Source: Neoarius graeffei
Taxonomy: Eukaryota; Chordata; Actinopteri; Siluriformes; Ariidae
Reading direction: 5' to 3'
Assembly: GCF_027579695.1 (NCBI RefSeq)
Contig: NC_083572.1
Coordinates: 13,848,915-13,912,914, forward strand
DNA length: 64,000 bases
Each line of letters starts with the position of its first letter. Position 1 is the stretch's first letter. The notes under the pieces are model-generated. The model was not told where the DNA came from, did no database searches, and saw only the letters and a list, made by a program, of their open reading frames with translations. A program made the translations under genes and the position numbers. Positions 1 to 27,310 of the stretch are shown here, piece by piece.

Positions 1-1240
1 TATGTAGATATGCCTTTTAGAAACGGGTTCCATCTGTCCATCCAGCCGGCCGGTCACGTTTTTGTTTCTGGACCATATCTTTAAAACTACTGAAGATATC
101 TTCATGAAACATTGTATACATATCAAGCAACATGTGAACTGGTGCCTTTTGCTATTTTGGATTTTTGAAAAAAAAAAAAGTATTTTTCAAATATTTACAT
201 AAAAAATAGATTTTGACTTAGTTTCTAAGAGCAATATTTGTTTCCGGAGCATATATCCAAAACTATTCATGATGACTCTGTCTTCTTATTGTCATTGTAC
301 AGAGTACAACGAGATTAAAAGCTAACCTTAAAGTGCAAGACCACATAAAAATAGAACCACAAAAAAAAAAAACACAAGACCACATAAATAAAACAATACC
401 CAGAACAACATACAACACGCAAAACATACATTTAAAGAGTAACAAAGTGCATATTGCATTTGTATTATTGCACTGTTGAGGTGGATAAACTAATAATAGA
501 TAATAAACAAGAAGCCAGAGTCATCTATATCCCCTGCCCTATATACGGTACCAAGTTTCAAGATATTATTCATCACATTTTTCAAGTTGTGCTGCAGGAA
601 ACCAACCCTACCTCTTTACACTGACCTCAGCAGCCCATGGCATAAGCCCACCGGACCTTTGGTCCAGGTGAGCTAAAAATTAAAATTTCTTAGATTTCTT
701 AGTATCAAAAGGCACATATACATTATTTAATCAACACATATACCAACTTTCAAGACCATACCACTCACAGTTTTCAAGTTCTGCTCCAGAAACAAAACCT
801 ACCCCTAAGACTAACCTGAGAGACCAAGTCTAAAATTGTTTCCATGGAAACATGAAAAATTTAAATTTCTTAAATTTTTGAAAAAAAGTATTTTTCAAAA
901 TTTTTACATAAAAAATTGATTTTGACTTAGTTTCTAAGAGTTTTCTACATCACCTTGTTAACATGTATACCAAGTTTCAAATCCGTATCATGAATAGTTT
1001 TGGATATATGCTCCGGAAACAAACATTGCTCTTAGAAACCAAGTCAAAATCTATTTATGTAAAAATTTGAAAAATACTTTTTTCAAAAATCCAAAATAGC
1101 AAAAGGCGCCAGCTCACATGTTGCTTGATATGCTTACAAAGTTTCATGAGGATATCTTCAGTAGTTATGGCCCGGAAACGAAAACATGACCGGACGGACG
1201 GACGGAACCCATTTCTATATCACCCGCCAAACTTCGTTTG
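1..1240. repeat. Foldback (long inverted repeat) element, cut by window start
   Basis: About 5-275 reappears as reverse complement at about 980-1230, including TGAAGATATCYTCATGAAAC, ATCAAGCAACATGTGA and GTTTCCGGAGCATATATCC. A third, direct copy of the central block (GATTTTGACTTAGTTTCTAA) is at about 840-940. The outer part of the right arm has GGACGGACGGACGGAAC. No transposase is visible, so this is a non-autonomous element or foldback. It may start left of the window. Confidence 0.65.
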
Positions 1241-1274
1241 GAAAGGGGATAATAATATAGTACAGGGAGTGGGG

Positions 1275-2222
1275 TTAGTGCATGTTTGCATTCAGCAGGG
1301 TTATGGCTCCAGGGATGAAACTGTTCTTGAGTCTGTTAGTCCTGGACTTGATGCACCTGTAGCGCCTCCCAGAGGGCAGCAGGTCAAACAGGTGGTGGCT
1401 CAGGTGAAAACTGTCCTTAACAATATTCCTCGCTCTGGTGAGGCAGCGAGAGTTGTAGATGTCATCCATGATGGGGAGAGGGTGGCCGACGATTTTCTGC
1501 GCTGTCTTAACCACTCTCTGCAGCCTCTTCCTGTCTGCTTCAGTGCAGCTGGTGTACCACACAGAGATGCAGTATGTCAGCAGGCACTCAATGCAGGATC
1601 TGTAGAAGGTTTCCAGCAGCTTACTATCCAGGTTGTTGTTCTTGAGTCGCTGCTGGGCCTTCTTGATAACTGCCGTGGTGTTTGCAGACCAGGAGAGGTC
1701 TGCAGAGATGAGGGTGCCAAGATACCTGAAGGTGTGGACCCTCTCTACACAGTCACTGTTGATGTAGAGGGGGGTGAGGCCAGCCCTGTTCTTCCTGAAG
1801 TCGACAATGATTTCTTTAGTTTTTGAGGCATTCAGTAACAAGTTATTTGCTGAGCACCACTCTGTCAACTTTAGGACCTCGTTCCTATAGTTCACCTCAT
1901 CACCTCCTGAGGTCAGCCCAACCACAGTGGTGTTGTCTGCAAATTTGATGATGGTACTTCCAGGGCAGGCAGAGGTGCAGTCGTGTGTGTACAGAGAACA
2001 GAGTAGGGGGCTCAGCACGCAGCCCTGGGGAGAGCCAGTGCTGAGTGTGTGGGAGGAGGAAAACTGGAGGCCGAGTTTCACTGTCTGGGAGCGATTTATC
2101 AGAAAGTCCTTTATCCAGGAACAGGTGAGTGAGGAAAGTCCTAAGTCCAGCAGCTTGACAACTAGTATGTCTGGGATGATGGTGTTAAAAGCCAAGCTGT
2201 AGTCTACGAAGAGCATTCTCAC
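1275..2222 (-). pseudogene. LINE reverse transcriptase, C-terminal part
   Basis: 315 residues with the LINE polymerase order: VDYSLAFNTIIP (motif A), LSTGSPQGCVLSPLL (motif B), then IIKFADNTTVVG where the catalytic FADD should be. The second Asp of that motif is Asn, so the enzyme is dead even where the frame is open. A conserved thumb and tail follow (KKAQQRL, RRYRCIKSRTNRL). The ORF ends TAA-side at 1275. Confidence 0.9.
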
Positions 2223-2432
2223 ATAGCTCCCCTGCTGCTCCAGGCGGCATAGGGCAGTGTGTAGAGCTGTGACTATGGCGCCTTCAGTAGATCTGTTTGC
2301 ACGGTAGACATACTGGTGTAGGTCGAAGCTGGGAGGGAGACAGGCTTTGATATGATGTTGAACCAGCCTCTCAAAGCACTTTGTGATAACAGGTGTGAGA
2401 GCAACTGGGCAATAATCCTTGAGGCTGTCTAA

Positions 2433-2973
2433 TGCCCCTTTTCCATCAAAGCAGTTCCAGGGCTGGTTCGGGGCCAGTGCTTAGTTTGGAACCGGGTTTT
2501 CTGTTTCCACGGACAAAGAACTGGCTCTGGGGCCAGAAAAAACGGATCCAGGCTAGCACCAACTCTCTGCTGGGCCAGAGGAAAGAACTGCTTATGTCAG
2601 CGGGGGGGCGGAGTTGTTAAGACCAACAACAAGAACAAGACTGCGAAAGATCGCCACTTTTAAGTGACGAGAAGCAGCAGCTGTACAAACGCGAAGTCAT
2701 CCATTATTATTATTATTGTTGTTGTTGTTGCTGCTGCTTCTTCCGTGTTGTTTTTGCTTCGATATTCGCGCCAAGGTTTATGCAAACGTAGCGGCGTAAC
2801 TGACGTATACAGCGATGTAACTGATGTAAACAACGACGTAACGACGTGGCTTCCCTTAGCACTGCGAGCTATGGAAAAGCAAACTGGTTCTCAGCTGGCT
2901 CGCAAGTTGAACGAGTTGTGAACCAGCACCAGCCCCGAACCAGCCCTGGAACTGATTTGGTGGAAAAGGGGTA
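2433..2973. mobile_element. PIF/Harbinger-type MITE inside the LINE
   Basis: 541 bp with inverted ends of about 46 bp: TGCCCCTTTTCCATCAAAG at the left and the reverse complement ACCCCTTTTCCACCAAAT at the right, continuing CAGTTCCAGGGCTGGTTCGG. Flanks are TAA and TAT, near the 3-bp duplication of the superfamily. It splits the LINE polymerase. It holds a GTT/GCT trinucleotide run and no transposase. Confidence 0.75.
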
Positions 2974-2984
2974 TATGGTAGGTT

Positions 2985-3330
2985 TCTTTGGAACAGAGAT
3001 GATTGTGGATGATTTCAGGCAGGATGGGATGACAGCTAGTGACAGGGAGAGGTTAAAGATGGAAGTGAAAATTCTTGAGAGCTAGTCAGCACATGCCTTG
3101 AGCACCTTCCCCGGCACTCCATCTGGACCAGCAGCTTTTCTGGGGTTCGCTACCCTGAGCACCCACCTCACATCATCCTCCTTGACAGTGGGGGGGGCTA
3201 GGGGCTGGTACAGGCAGCAGTGGAGTGGCTATGTGCTGTTGTATCTCAAAGCATGCAAAAAAGCAGTTTAGCTCCTCTGCCAGCAATACATCTGAGCCTC
3301 TGGGTGTCACTGCATGGCCTCTGTAGTTGG
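2985..3330 (-). pseudogene. LINE reverse transcriptase, N-terminal fragment
   Basis: Minus-strand translation gives the KAAGPDGVPGKVLKAC and [14 protein letters not shown] blocks that open the LINE polymerase domain. The fragment is cut by the MITE at its downstream side, where the reading resumes in the block that holds VALTPVITKCFERL. Internal stops are present. Confidence 0.7.
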
Positions 3331-3717
3331 TGATGCTCTGTATGCCCTACCATACCTGCCGTGGATTGTTACCTAAGAGATGGTTCTCTATCTTCCTCTT
3401 ATATTCCACCTTAGCATCCCTTATTCCGCTCTTCAGATCAGCTCGGACTGCACTATACAGAGCTCTGTCACCTGAAACGAATGCTAAGTTCTGGGCCCTG
3501 AGGAGCGTGCGGACATGGCCAGTCATCCAGGGTTTATCAATGGGGAAGACACATATGCGTTTAACCACAGTGACATTCTCAATAAAGAACTTGATGTAGG
3601 ATAGGACAGACTCTGTGTATGTTGACAGGTCCTCTTGTTCAAATACATCCCACGCAGTGTGTTCAAAACAGTCCTGTAACTGAAAGAGTGCAGCCTCGGG
3701 CCAGGTTGTAATAGTCT

Positions 3718-4353
3718 TTATGGCTGGTGGTGACCTCCGTCTGAGGGGGTGTATGCTGGGGCGAGCAGCAGGGAGAGGTGATCTGACTGGCCTAGGTGAG
3801 GGAGGGGAATAGCTCTGTATGTGTGCCTGATGTTGGAATAAACATGGTCCAAAATGTTCCTCCCTCTAGTTAGGCACTTCATGTGCTGGTAAAAAGCTGG
3901 GAGTACTGATTTCAGTTCAGCCTGATTGAAATCACTGGCTAGAATATGAGCACTGTTGGGATGATTACACTGCTGCTTGTTTATGGTGTTTAACAGGAGT
4001 GCGAGAGCTGTGCTAGCATTAGCATCAGGCAGTATGTATACAACAGTCACAATAACTACTGTTAGCTCTCTCGATAGAAAGAAAGGACAGCATTTGACTG
4101 ACATGTATTCCAAAGCAGAAGAACAGTGGCTGTCTATTATGATGCTGTTATTAGACAAGTCATTATGCACATTAATACAGAGCCCCCCTCCTCTGCTCTT
4201 ACCTAAGTCCCAGTTTCTGTCACAGTGGTGGAGTGTGCGGTTTGCTAGCTGCATGGTAGCATCAGGGATTTGCGGGTGAAGCCAACTCTTTGTTATGATC
4301 AGGATGCAAGTTATGGATGTAGCGGTTCCCAGCAAGAAGCAGTTCCAATTCAT
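3718..4353 (-). pseudogene. LINE apurinic-type endonuclease domain
   Basis: 211 residues containing RGGGLCIN, the strand VYILPDANA, the SDFN motif (LASDFNQAEL) and the closing SDH motif (LGQSDHLSL), all diagnostic of the exonuclease-endonuclease-phosphatase fold of LINE ORF2 proteins. It nicks target DNA in target-primed reverse transcription. Here it is separated by stops from the polymerase. Confidence 0.85.
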
Positions 4354-4770
4354 CCGTTTTGTGGACCATGGATCTGGCGTTAGTAAGTAATATGCTGGGA
4401 TGAGAAGGCTTGTAAGGCTGTTTTCTGAGTTTAGCCAGGAGTCCGGCCCTACAGCCTCGTTTCAGTTTTCTTTCCCTCCGCCGTCTGCTTCATCTGCCAG
4501 GCCCAATAACAATCCACGGAGAGCCCGGAGGTCTTGCTACCTCGTCCGGTATATTGTGTATGCGGTTAAAATCACTCAAGACCAGTAACTTGCATTGAAA
4601 ACCAATGTCCAGCAGGTCTTGTCGACTGTAACACCAGTCTACAGAAGTATGTGTACACAAGACACACAGAAGACACACAAAAATGCACAAAAAGGGAGAG
4701 CCTAGAGCCGTTGCAAACATGCGCACTGCCATCTTGGAGTTAAAGCAAGGCTTTATAGTGGGCTAGCACT

Positions 4771-5556
4771 GTGTGGAAGCTTGGGGGTGAACATACCACC
4801 TCCTATGACTGGTTCATGGAGCTTTTTAAGCGAGTGTTTGATCATCAGCCTGAAGGAGTTGAAGTCAGCAAGAGCTTGTTGACCATCAGACAGGGAGATA
4901 GGAGAATCGCTGAATATGCACTGGAATTTCGCACACTGGCCACTGGCAGTGGTTGGAACGAGCCAGTGCTAAAAGCCACGTTTCATCAAAGTCTACACCT
5001 TGAAGTGCTCAGTGAAATGGCCTGCCGTGATGAACATCTCTCCCTTGACTCCCTGATCGATCTGGCTATTCGTCTGAATCACCTCATCAAGAACAGACCC
5101 TCATTACAGCCACCTCCAACACCCTGTCCTACTTTAGCCTCCCCAACTCCCATGGAAGTCTCTCACACTCGCTTACAGCAGTCTGAGAGTGACAGGAGAC
5201 GCTGTGAGGGCCTCTGTTTCTACTGTGGTGAGTTCGATCATCAGATTGCGAAGTGCCCTGTTCGCCCACTGTGGGAGAATCAGACCCGTCAAGTAACCAG
5301 TTTTCTTAGCCTGAGTTCCGAAGCTATTCACAAGTCTCACTCATTTAAGGTACCTGTTGTGTTAAAACTGCCAAACTCGACCCATATTCCCTCTGCGTTC
5401 ATAGCCTTAGGGGTGGAAGGAAATTTCATCAGCAACTCGATCATCCAGAAATTCCACTTGTCCACTGACGAACTCCAAAGACCACTCAAATTAAAAGCCA
5501 TTGATAAGGGTTCCATCAGTGATTGGGCTTGTTACTGTGCGGACGTCACCCCTTGA
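4771..5556 (+). pseudogene. Gypsy gag with CCHC knuckle and damaged protease
   Basis: 261 residues open. The capsid-like domain starts at YDWFMELFKRVFDH; a zinc knuckle CFYCGEFDHQIAKC (C-x2-C-x4-H-x4-C) is at about residues 148-161. The following aspartic-protease region reads AFIALGVEGNFIS where functional elements have a D-S/T-G active site, so the catalytic Asp is lost. The frame ends just after, before the polymerase. Confidence 0.85.
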
Positions 5557-5959
5557 AATTCAGGTGGGGGCAATCCACTCTGAGCTCATTTCCCTGTTTG
5601 TCACCCATAGTGCCCATCATGACCTTATTTTAAGATTCCCGTGGCTTCAGCTTCACGATCCTTTAATATCTTGGCAATAAAAAGAAGTCCTCCAATGGTC
5701 CCCGTCTTGTTTCCAGAACTGCCTGAAACTCCCCCAGCTTGTGCTCTCTACCACCTCTGTGGAGAGTCCTCTGCCCGATTCACTAGATAATGTCTAACCA
5801 ATTCATGCTACCTAGATCTCAAAGAAGCGTTCAGCAAGGGTAAAGGCAGTGACCTGCCTCCTGATTGTCCCTACGACTGTGCCATAGACTTCCTCCCAGG
5901 TACAACTCCTCCTTGCAACTGTATCTACCCCCTGTTCATAACTGAACAAGCTGCTATAG

Positions 5960-6815
5960 AGGAGTATGTTCAAGAGGCATTGAAACAAAGGTATATTAGA
6001 CCATCAACATCTCCAGCTTCAGCCAGCTTCTTCTTTGTTGAGAAGAAAGGGGGAGGTCTCTGCCCATGTATCGATTATCGACACCTCAATCAGATCACTG
6101 TCAAATACCCCTATCCGCTTCCACTGGTGCCTTCAGCTCTGAAACACTTAAGAACAGCCAAGAGCTTCTCTAAACTAGACCTCCATAACACATACCGTAT
6201 AACCTGGTCAAGATTCGAGAGGGCGAAAAATGGAAGATGGCGTTTAGCACCACTGCCAGTCACTTCGAATATTTGGTCATGCCTTATGGCCTTTCTTGCA
6301 CACCAAGTGTCTTCCAGTGCCACATTAATGACGTGCTCAGGAACATGCTGGGGAGGTTTGTAATCATTTGCATCAATGACATCTTGATCTACTCCCCAGA
6401 TGAGGACGCCCATCATGAACATGTCAGGTCGGTGTTCTCCCGTTTGTTCAAGAATCATCTGTATGATCATCTGAAAAATGTAAGTTCCACATCAACCAGG
6501 TCTCGTTTCTTGGATATATCATCAGTTCAGAGGGTGTGAGCATGGACCGGGGCAAAATCTCAGCGGTCATGTCATGGCCCATTCCCACGTCAATGGAGCA
6601 GCTACAATGTTTCTTGGGGTTTACAAGCTTTTATCGAGGCTTCATTCATGGGTTCAGCACGATCACCGCTGCTCTCACAACCCTGCTGAAAAATGGACCA
6701 CGCCACCTCCAGTGGAACCCAGCAGCTGAAGATGCGTTCAACCTGCTCAAGTCCGCCTTCATTACGGCCCCATCTTGCAACATCCAGACCCTACGAAGCC
6801 GTTCATCATGGAGGT
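5960..6815 (+). pseudogene. Gypsy reverse transcriptase, two or more frames
   Basis: Frame 1 from about 5980 reads [19 protein letters not shown] and [18 protein letters not shown]. The frame shifts near 6230 and resumes [18 protein letters not shown] and ICINDILIYS, where YVDD-type catalysis should be; the first Asp is Asn. It resumes again at 6536 as the connection to RNase H (FLGFTSFYRGFI). Clearly inactive. Confidence 0.88.
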
Positions 6816-7160
6816 AGACACATCAGAGACTGGAGTAGGAGGGGTTCTCTCTCAGTGTCTTGGGGAAAAGCCTAAGCTACATCCTGTCGTCTCCTATTCC
6901 AAGAAGTTCACCCCAACCAAATGAAATTATGACATTGGAAACTGAGAGCTCTTGGTCATTAAACTGGCGTTAGAGGAATGGAAGCACTGGTTGGAAGGCG
7001 CTGCACACCCATTCACCATCCTCACTGACCACAAGAACTTTGAGTACCTAAAGACAGCTAAACATGTGAATCCCCGCCAAGCCAGATGGGCCCTATTCTT
7101 CACCCAATTCTAGTTCACAATATCCTACTGCCCTGGCTCCAGAAATACTAAGGCTGATGC
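6810..7160 (+). pseudogene. Gypsy RNase H domain
   Basis: Translation shows [40 protein letters not shown] and SRNTKADALSR, the usual RNase H order. Stops interrupt it at about 6922 and 7112. Confidence 0.8.
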
Positions 7161-8580
7161 CCTCTCCAGAATCCATAACACATCAGCTCACACATCCAAA
7201 CCCACTCCCATTCTTCCACCAGCCTGTTTTTTACAAGTTATCACTTGGGACATCGACAAAGAAATCAGGCAATCTCAACTGGCTAACCCACCTGAGAACT
7301 GTCCTCCCGGACTCATGCATGTGCCAGCAAGACTCAGAGGCAAACTCATCACATGGGCTCACTCCTCTCCAGCTACAGGGCATCCCAGCAGCCATCACAC
7401 TTACCAGCTTCTGCGGAGCAAGTATTGGTGGGAGAACATGATCTCCGATATCAACCACTTTGTCTCCTCGTGTTCTGCCTGTACCCAAGCCAAGGTACCT
7501 CAAGTTCCACCTGCTGGTAAACTCTGTCCTCTCCTGGTACCCCAATGACCCTGGTCACACATCGCCATCGACTTTCTCACTGACCTACCTCAATCCCAAA
7601 GCAATACAGTCATCCTGGTGATCATAGACGGGTTCTCCAAGGCACTCAAGCTCATCCCGTTACCTGGCCTACCCACAGCATTTGAAACTGCAGAATTGTT
7701 GTTCGAACACATTTTCTGCTATTATGGTATTCCTGAAGACATTGTTAGTGACTGGGGTCCCCAGTTCATCTCCAGTCGAAGTCGAAAGTCCTTCCCGTGC
7801 CACATGGTGCATAGGGCAGTGCTGATCTCCGTTTCTGTAGTCCTCAGCCTGTCGCCTATTACATATCTAGGGTTACAGTGGGGGGCTAGTCCTCTGGTAA
7901 CCACAAGAGTTTGACTCCCCACTCGCATCCGTATTGCAGTATGCCTTGCCAGACGGCAGTGGGTACCATTTTTATGATGGTCTTTGGTGTGACCTGACCA
8001 CGAGTAGAACTCCCCATCTCCCAATCGAGAGGCGGACACACTAACCACCAGGCCAACTCGCGGCTCATCTCCAGACTGTGGTCCAAATTCATGGATAGGC
8101 TCGGCGTATCAGTAAGTCTCACATCAGGATATCATCCTCAATCCAACGGCCAGGTGGAGCACGTGAACCAAGAGGTAGGTTGCTTCCTCCGAATCTTCTG
8201 CATGAGGAACCAGAAAGACTGGGCACAATTCCTCCCCTAGGCCAAATATGTACAGAACTCACTAAAATACTCTGCTAGTCAGTTAACCCCTTTCAAGTGT
8301 GTTTTAGGCTACCAACCACCACTTTTCCCTTGGGACGATGCACCCACTCAGATCCTGGCAGTAGACTCTTGGTTCCAGAGGAGTCAACAGGTAGGGGAGG
8401 AGGTCCATCAGCGATTGGAGCACGTCAATTCAAAGTACAAACAATATGCCAACAAATCTTAATGCTGCATGGACATACCAACTCAGCCATACGTGGGATC
8501 AGCTGATTTCTAGGTCACGTGCACCATCCGGCAGTGACCAGAGACGCCAAGCATTAGATGTGGTCAAGATGTCAGCTAAG
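7160..8580 (+). pseudogene. Gypsy integrase, split by a SINE
   Basis: The zinc-binding H-H-C-C region is at about 7350-7500 (SSHHTYQLL, SSCSACTQAK). The catalytic core gives AIDFLTDLP and [12 protein letters not shown] (family consensus SDRGPQF, so Arg is Trp), is cut by the SINE at 7776-8064, and resumes [18 protein letters not shown] with the third catalytic acid. Stops follow. Confidence 0.85.
7776..8064 (-). mobile_element. tRNA-derived SINE inside the Gypsy integrase
   Basis: Flanked by perfect 10-bp duplications TCATCTCCAG at 7766-7775 and 8065-8074. The minus strand starts with a tRNA-like head (GGTGGTTAGTGTGTCCGCCT), continues with ACCAAAGACCATCATAAAAA and ends in repeated TTCGACTTCGA. 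It belongs to a different family from the common SINE of the window. 289 bp. Confidence 0.85.
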
Positions 8581-8859
8581 AAAGACGTCGAAATGTCATA
8601 AGTAAGTGAAAATTACTTCAGTTGTGTATAATAAGAATTTTTTAAGATTAGTAATCAACCAACTGGATGAAACATTTTGAAAAAATAATGTACTGACAAG
8701 CACGCACAGAGGGGAGACCCCAGAGTATGCCCCAGGGGACCAAGTGTGGGTATCCATTAAAGACTTGAGGGAACCTAACACCTGCAAGAAGCTTCAACCT
8801 TGATACGTCAGCCCATACAAGGTCAACGAGGTCTCCTACAAGCTCGAGCTCCCACCTCA

Positions 8860-9151
8860 CTGTAAGATGGCTCCCACATTCCACGTATCATGCTTAAAAC
8901 CTGCCATCCAAGGTCCCCTAGCCACAGACACACCCTCCCAAGAACCTCCCTCCCTAGTTCTAGAAGGCGACCTTATTTACCAAGTCAATAAGATCCTCAT
9001 CTCCCGTCACAGACAAGGACAACTCGAATACCTGGTCAACTGGGAGGGGTACGGCACAGAAGTGCGCAGCTGGGTTAGTTCCAAGGACATCTTAGACCCC
9101 CTCCTCACTCAAGAGTTCCACAGGGAGACAAACCAGCACCAAGGAAGATAG
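8860..9151 (+). pseudogene. Gypsy C-terminal chromodomain
   Basis: 94 residues open: VSCLKPAIQGPL, then LIYQVNKILISRHRQGQLEY and LVNWEGYGTEVRSWV, then DILDPLLTQEFH. The YLVNWEGY...SWV block is the chromodomain, which steers integration to marked chromatin in chromoviruses. Upstream, 8590-8690 is unrelated AT-rich sequence, probably a small insertion. Confidence 0.9.
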
Positions 9152-9621
9152 GTCGCCCAAGAAAAGAAGTTGCTCCCAGAGGGAGCTCCTCGGTCAGTAA
9201 CAGCGCTGAAAACCTGAGTTCGGAGCAGCCTCCAAACATGGCTGCTCCGAATTACACTTCCCAAGCACCACAGCGCCCCTCGTCACCAGAATTCTAACCT
9301 CAACACCTGTCTCTAATTTACCAGCAATCACCTTCCCTATATAAGCTCAGCTCTCACACTCTGCGAAGTATCGTTCTGTGCCCCCGTGCCTGACTTTACT
9401 GAACCATTTGACTATCTGCCTGACTTCCTGTTATTGAACTCTGTTTATGTTTATTTCTGACTTAATTTTCTTGCCTGATCTCTGATATTCTGTTCGCTGA
9501 TTGACTGACCCTTGCCCATCTCTGACTACATGTCCAGTTTCCCAATTTGGTTTTGTTTACAGTTTGCGACGCACCCACGCTCCCCTGCATTTGCATCCGT
9601 AAGTGCCTGCACCCTGACAAT

Positions 9622-9848
9622 ATCCTAGTAGTAGAGTAGCCAATCAGAGCGCGTAATTGCTCATATCCAGCGAATGTGGATAGAATAATTAAAAACAGTC
9701 GTAGTGAATATGAATGGACATTTAAAATGGATCTAACATCCCTCGTACAAATAATACATATATATTTCAAGTACATTTGTGCTTTGTTCTTTTCTTTCTT
9801 GTAAAATCTTTTTGATGTAATCCATTACAACGCCACTAGCTGCATCAC
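9622..9848. other. smarca4 intron remnant with repeat fragment
   Basis: Contains GCGAATGTGGATAGAATAA, shared with 15400-15420, so a fragment of the same small repeat. Otherwise no feature. Confidence 0.4.
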
Positions 9849-26236
<16,388 letters not shown>

Positions 26237-26250
26237 CCCTCTACCTCCTC

Positions 26251-27242
26251 CTGCGTGCCAGAGAAAGATATGATTTTAGTTATATAAATGCCAAATCCTT
26301 AGGCTGGTTTGTTTAAGAAATAGTTCTGCCACCATTTTACCCAAAAGCGTGCTACTTTACATTATGTGACATCCTTTTGCGCATTTTTATATATAACAGT
26401 ATGTCATAAACAACAACTATTTGCACTCACCATGATTTTAGGGCAGGTATGATCATTTTTTAGCATAAGTCAACAACCAAAAAAGAGGTTCGAGTGAATT
26501 AATTTTTTAATCGATCATTTATTTGCCATCTATAACCATAAGGGAGAACACAGACCTCTGGCAAGGACAATAGTCGACTCTTCTATGACATACAAATCTC
26601 CAACCACAATCACTTTATATATGTCTGAATATATATCCAAAATTACAAGAATTACTAGCACCCATGAATGTGGATTGTGATAGGGAGTCATTGTATTTCT
26701 ACACTGACTGTGTTTTGTCACTATTGCACTTTACTGCCATCTACTGGATTGTAAGATGTATGGCAAATACCGTATCTCACAACTTTAGCAAACGTGAAAA
26801 TAAAATTGTGCATCTGCCACGTAACATGGATCTGCTCCAAAATTTAATGGGGTCTCCTTTGGCTCTTGCTACACTTTTCAACCAAGTTTCAAAGAAATCG
26901 GGTCAGTAGGTTTTGCGTAGTCTTGCTTACAGACAGACAGGCAGACTGACTGAAAAACCACACCAAAAACATAACCTCCTTGGTGGAGGAAAGTCGGGTA
27001 ACAGGGTTGTACTTTCAAAGTTGACACTGAATATCACAATATTATTGGGGGAGGGAAAAAAGAAAAAAATATGACAATTTAATTTTCTTCTTCTTGGGAT
27101 CTTCATGAAATTTGTACTGTATGATGGAACTTCCTTTTGAACATGTGACTTAGGATCTAGTAATTGTCACAGTGTTTGTTGATGTACAGAGGGTATCTGT
27201 ACATGAGATCTGGCAAATCAGTGAAGACTGTAATTGCACCTA
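26251..27242. other. Upstream intron or intergenic DNA with one old repeat
   Basis: At about 26720-27000 a repeat 3' end is recognisable: AACCAAGTTTCAAAGAAATC and CATAACCTCCTTGGTGGAGG, common in fish genomes. The rest is not recognised. If the candidate first exon is right, this is smarca4 intron 1. Confidence 0.45.
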
Positions 27243-27310
27243 CAGTGGTGCTTGAAAGTTTGTGAACCCTTTAGAATTTTCTATATTTCTGCATAAATAT
27301 GACCTAAAAC

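Larger units (their letters stand above)
1262..4742 (-). mobile_element. Decayed non-LTR retrotransposon (CR1/L2/Rex-like LINE)
   Basis: Minus-strand element with an apurinic endonuclease and a reverse transcriptase broken into several frames. Order from the 5' end: start region near 4732, endonuclease 4353-3718, linker about 3568-3347, reverse transcriptase about 3330-1275. A Harbinger MITE splits the polymerase at 2433-2973. The 5' end abuts the Gypsy gag at about 4743, whose own 5' half is missing. The clade is judged from the polymerase style only. Confidence 0.85.
4743..9640 (+). mobile_element. Ty3/Gypsy chromodomain retrotransposon (chromovirus type), decayed
   Basis: gag, protease, reverse transcriptase, RNase H, integrase and chromodomain follow in the standard order, but every frame is broken. 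The 5' LTR and start of gag are absent, replaced by the LINE. The 3' end, about 9200-9640, looks like an LTR: TATATAAGC at 9338 and a CCTGACA end near 9615. A SINE splits the integrase. The order with a C-terminal chromodomain fits the Sushi-like vertebrate chromoviruses. Confidence 0.9.

Noticed and set aside
1125-1826. 233-codon plus-strand ORF
   Set aside because: It is antisense to the LINE reverse transcriptase and partly in the foldback.
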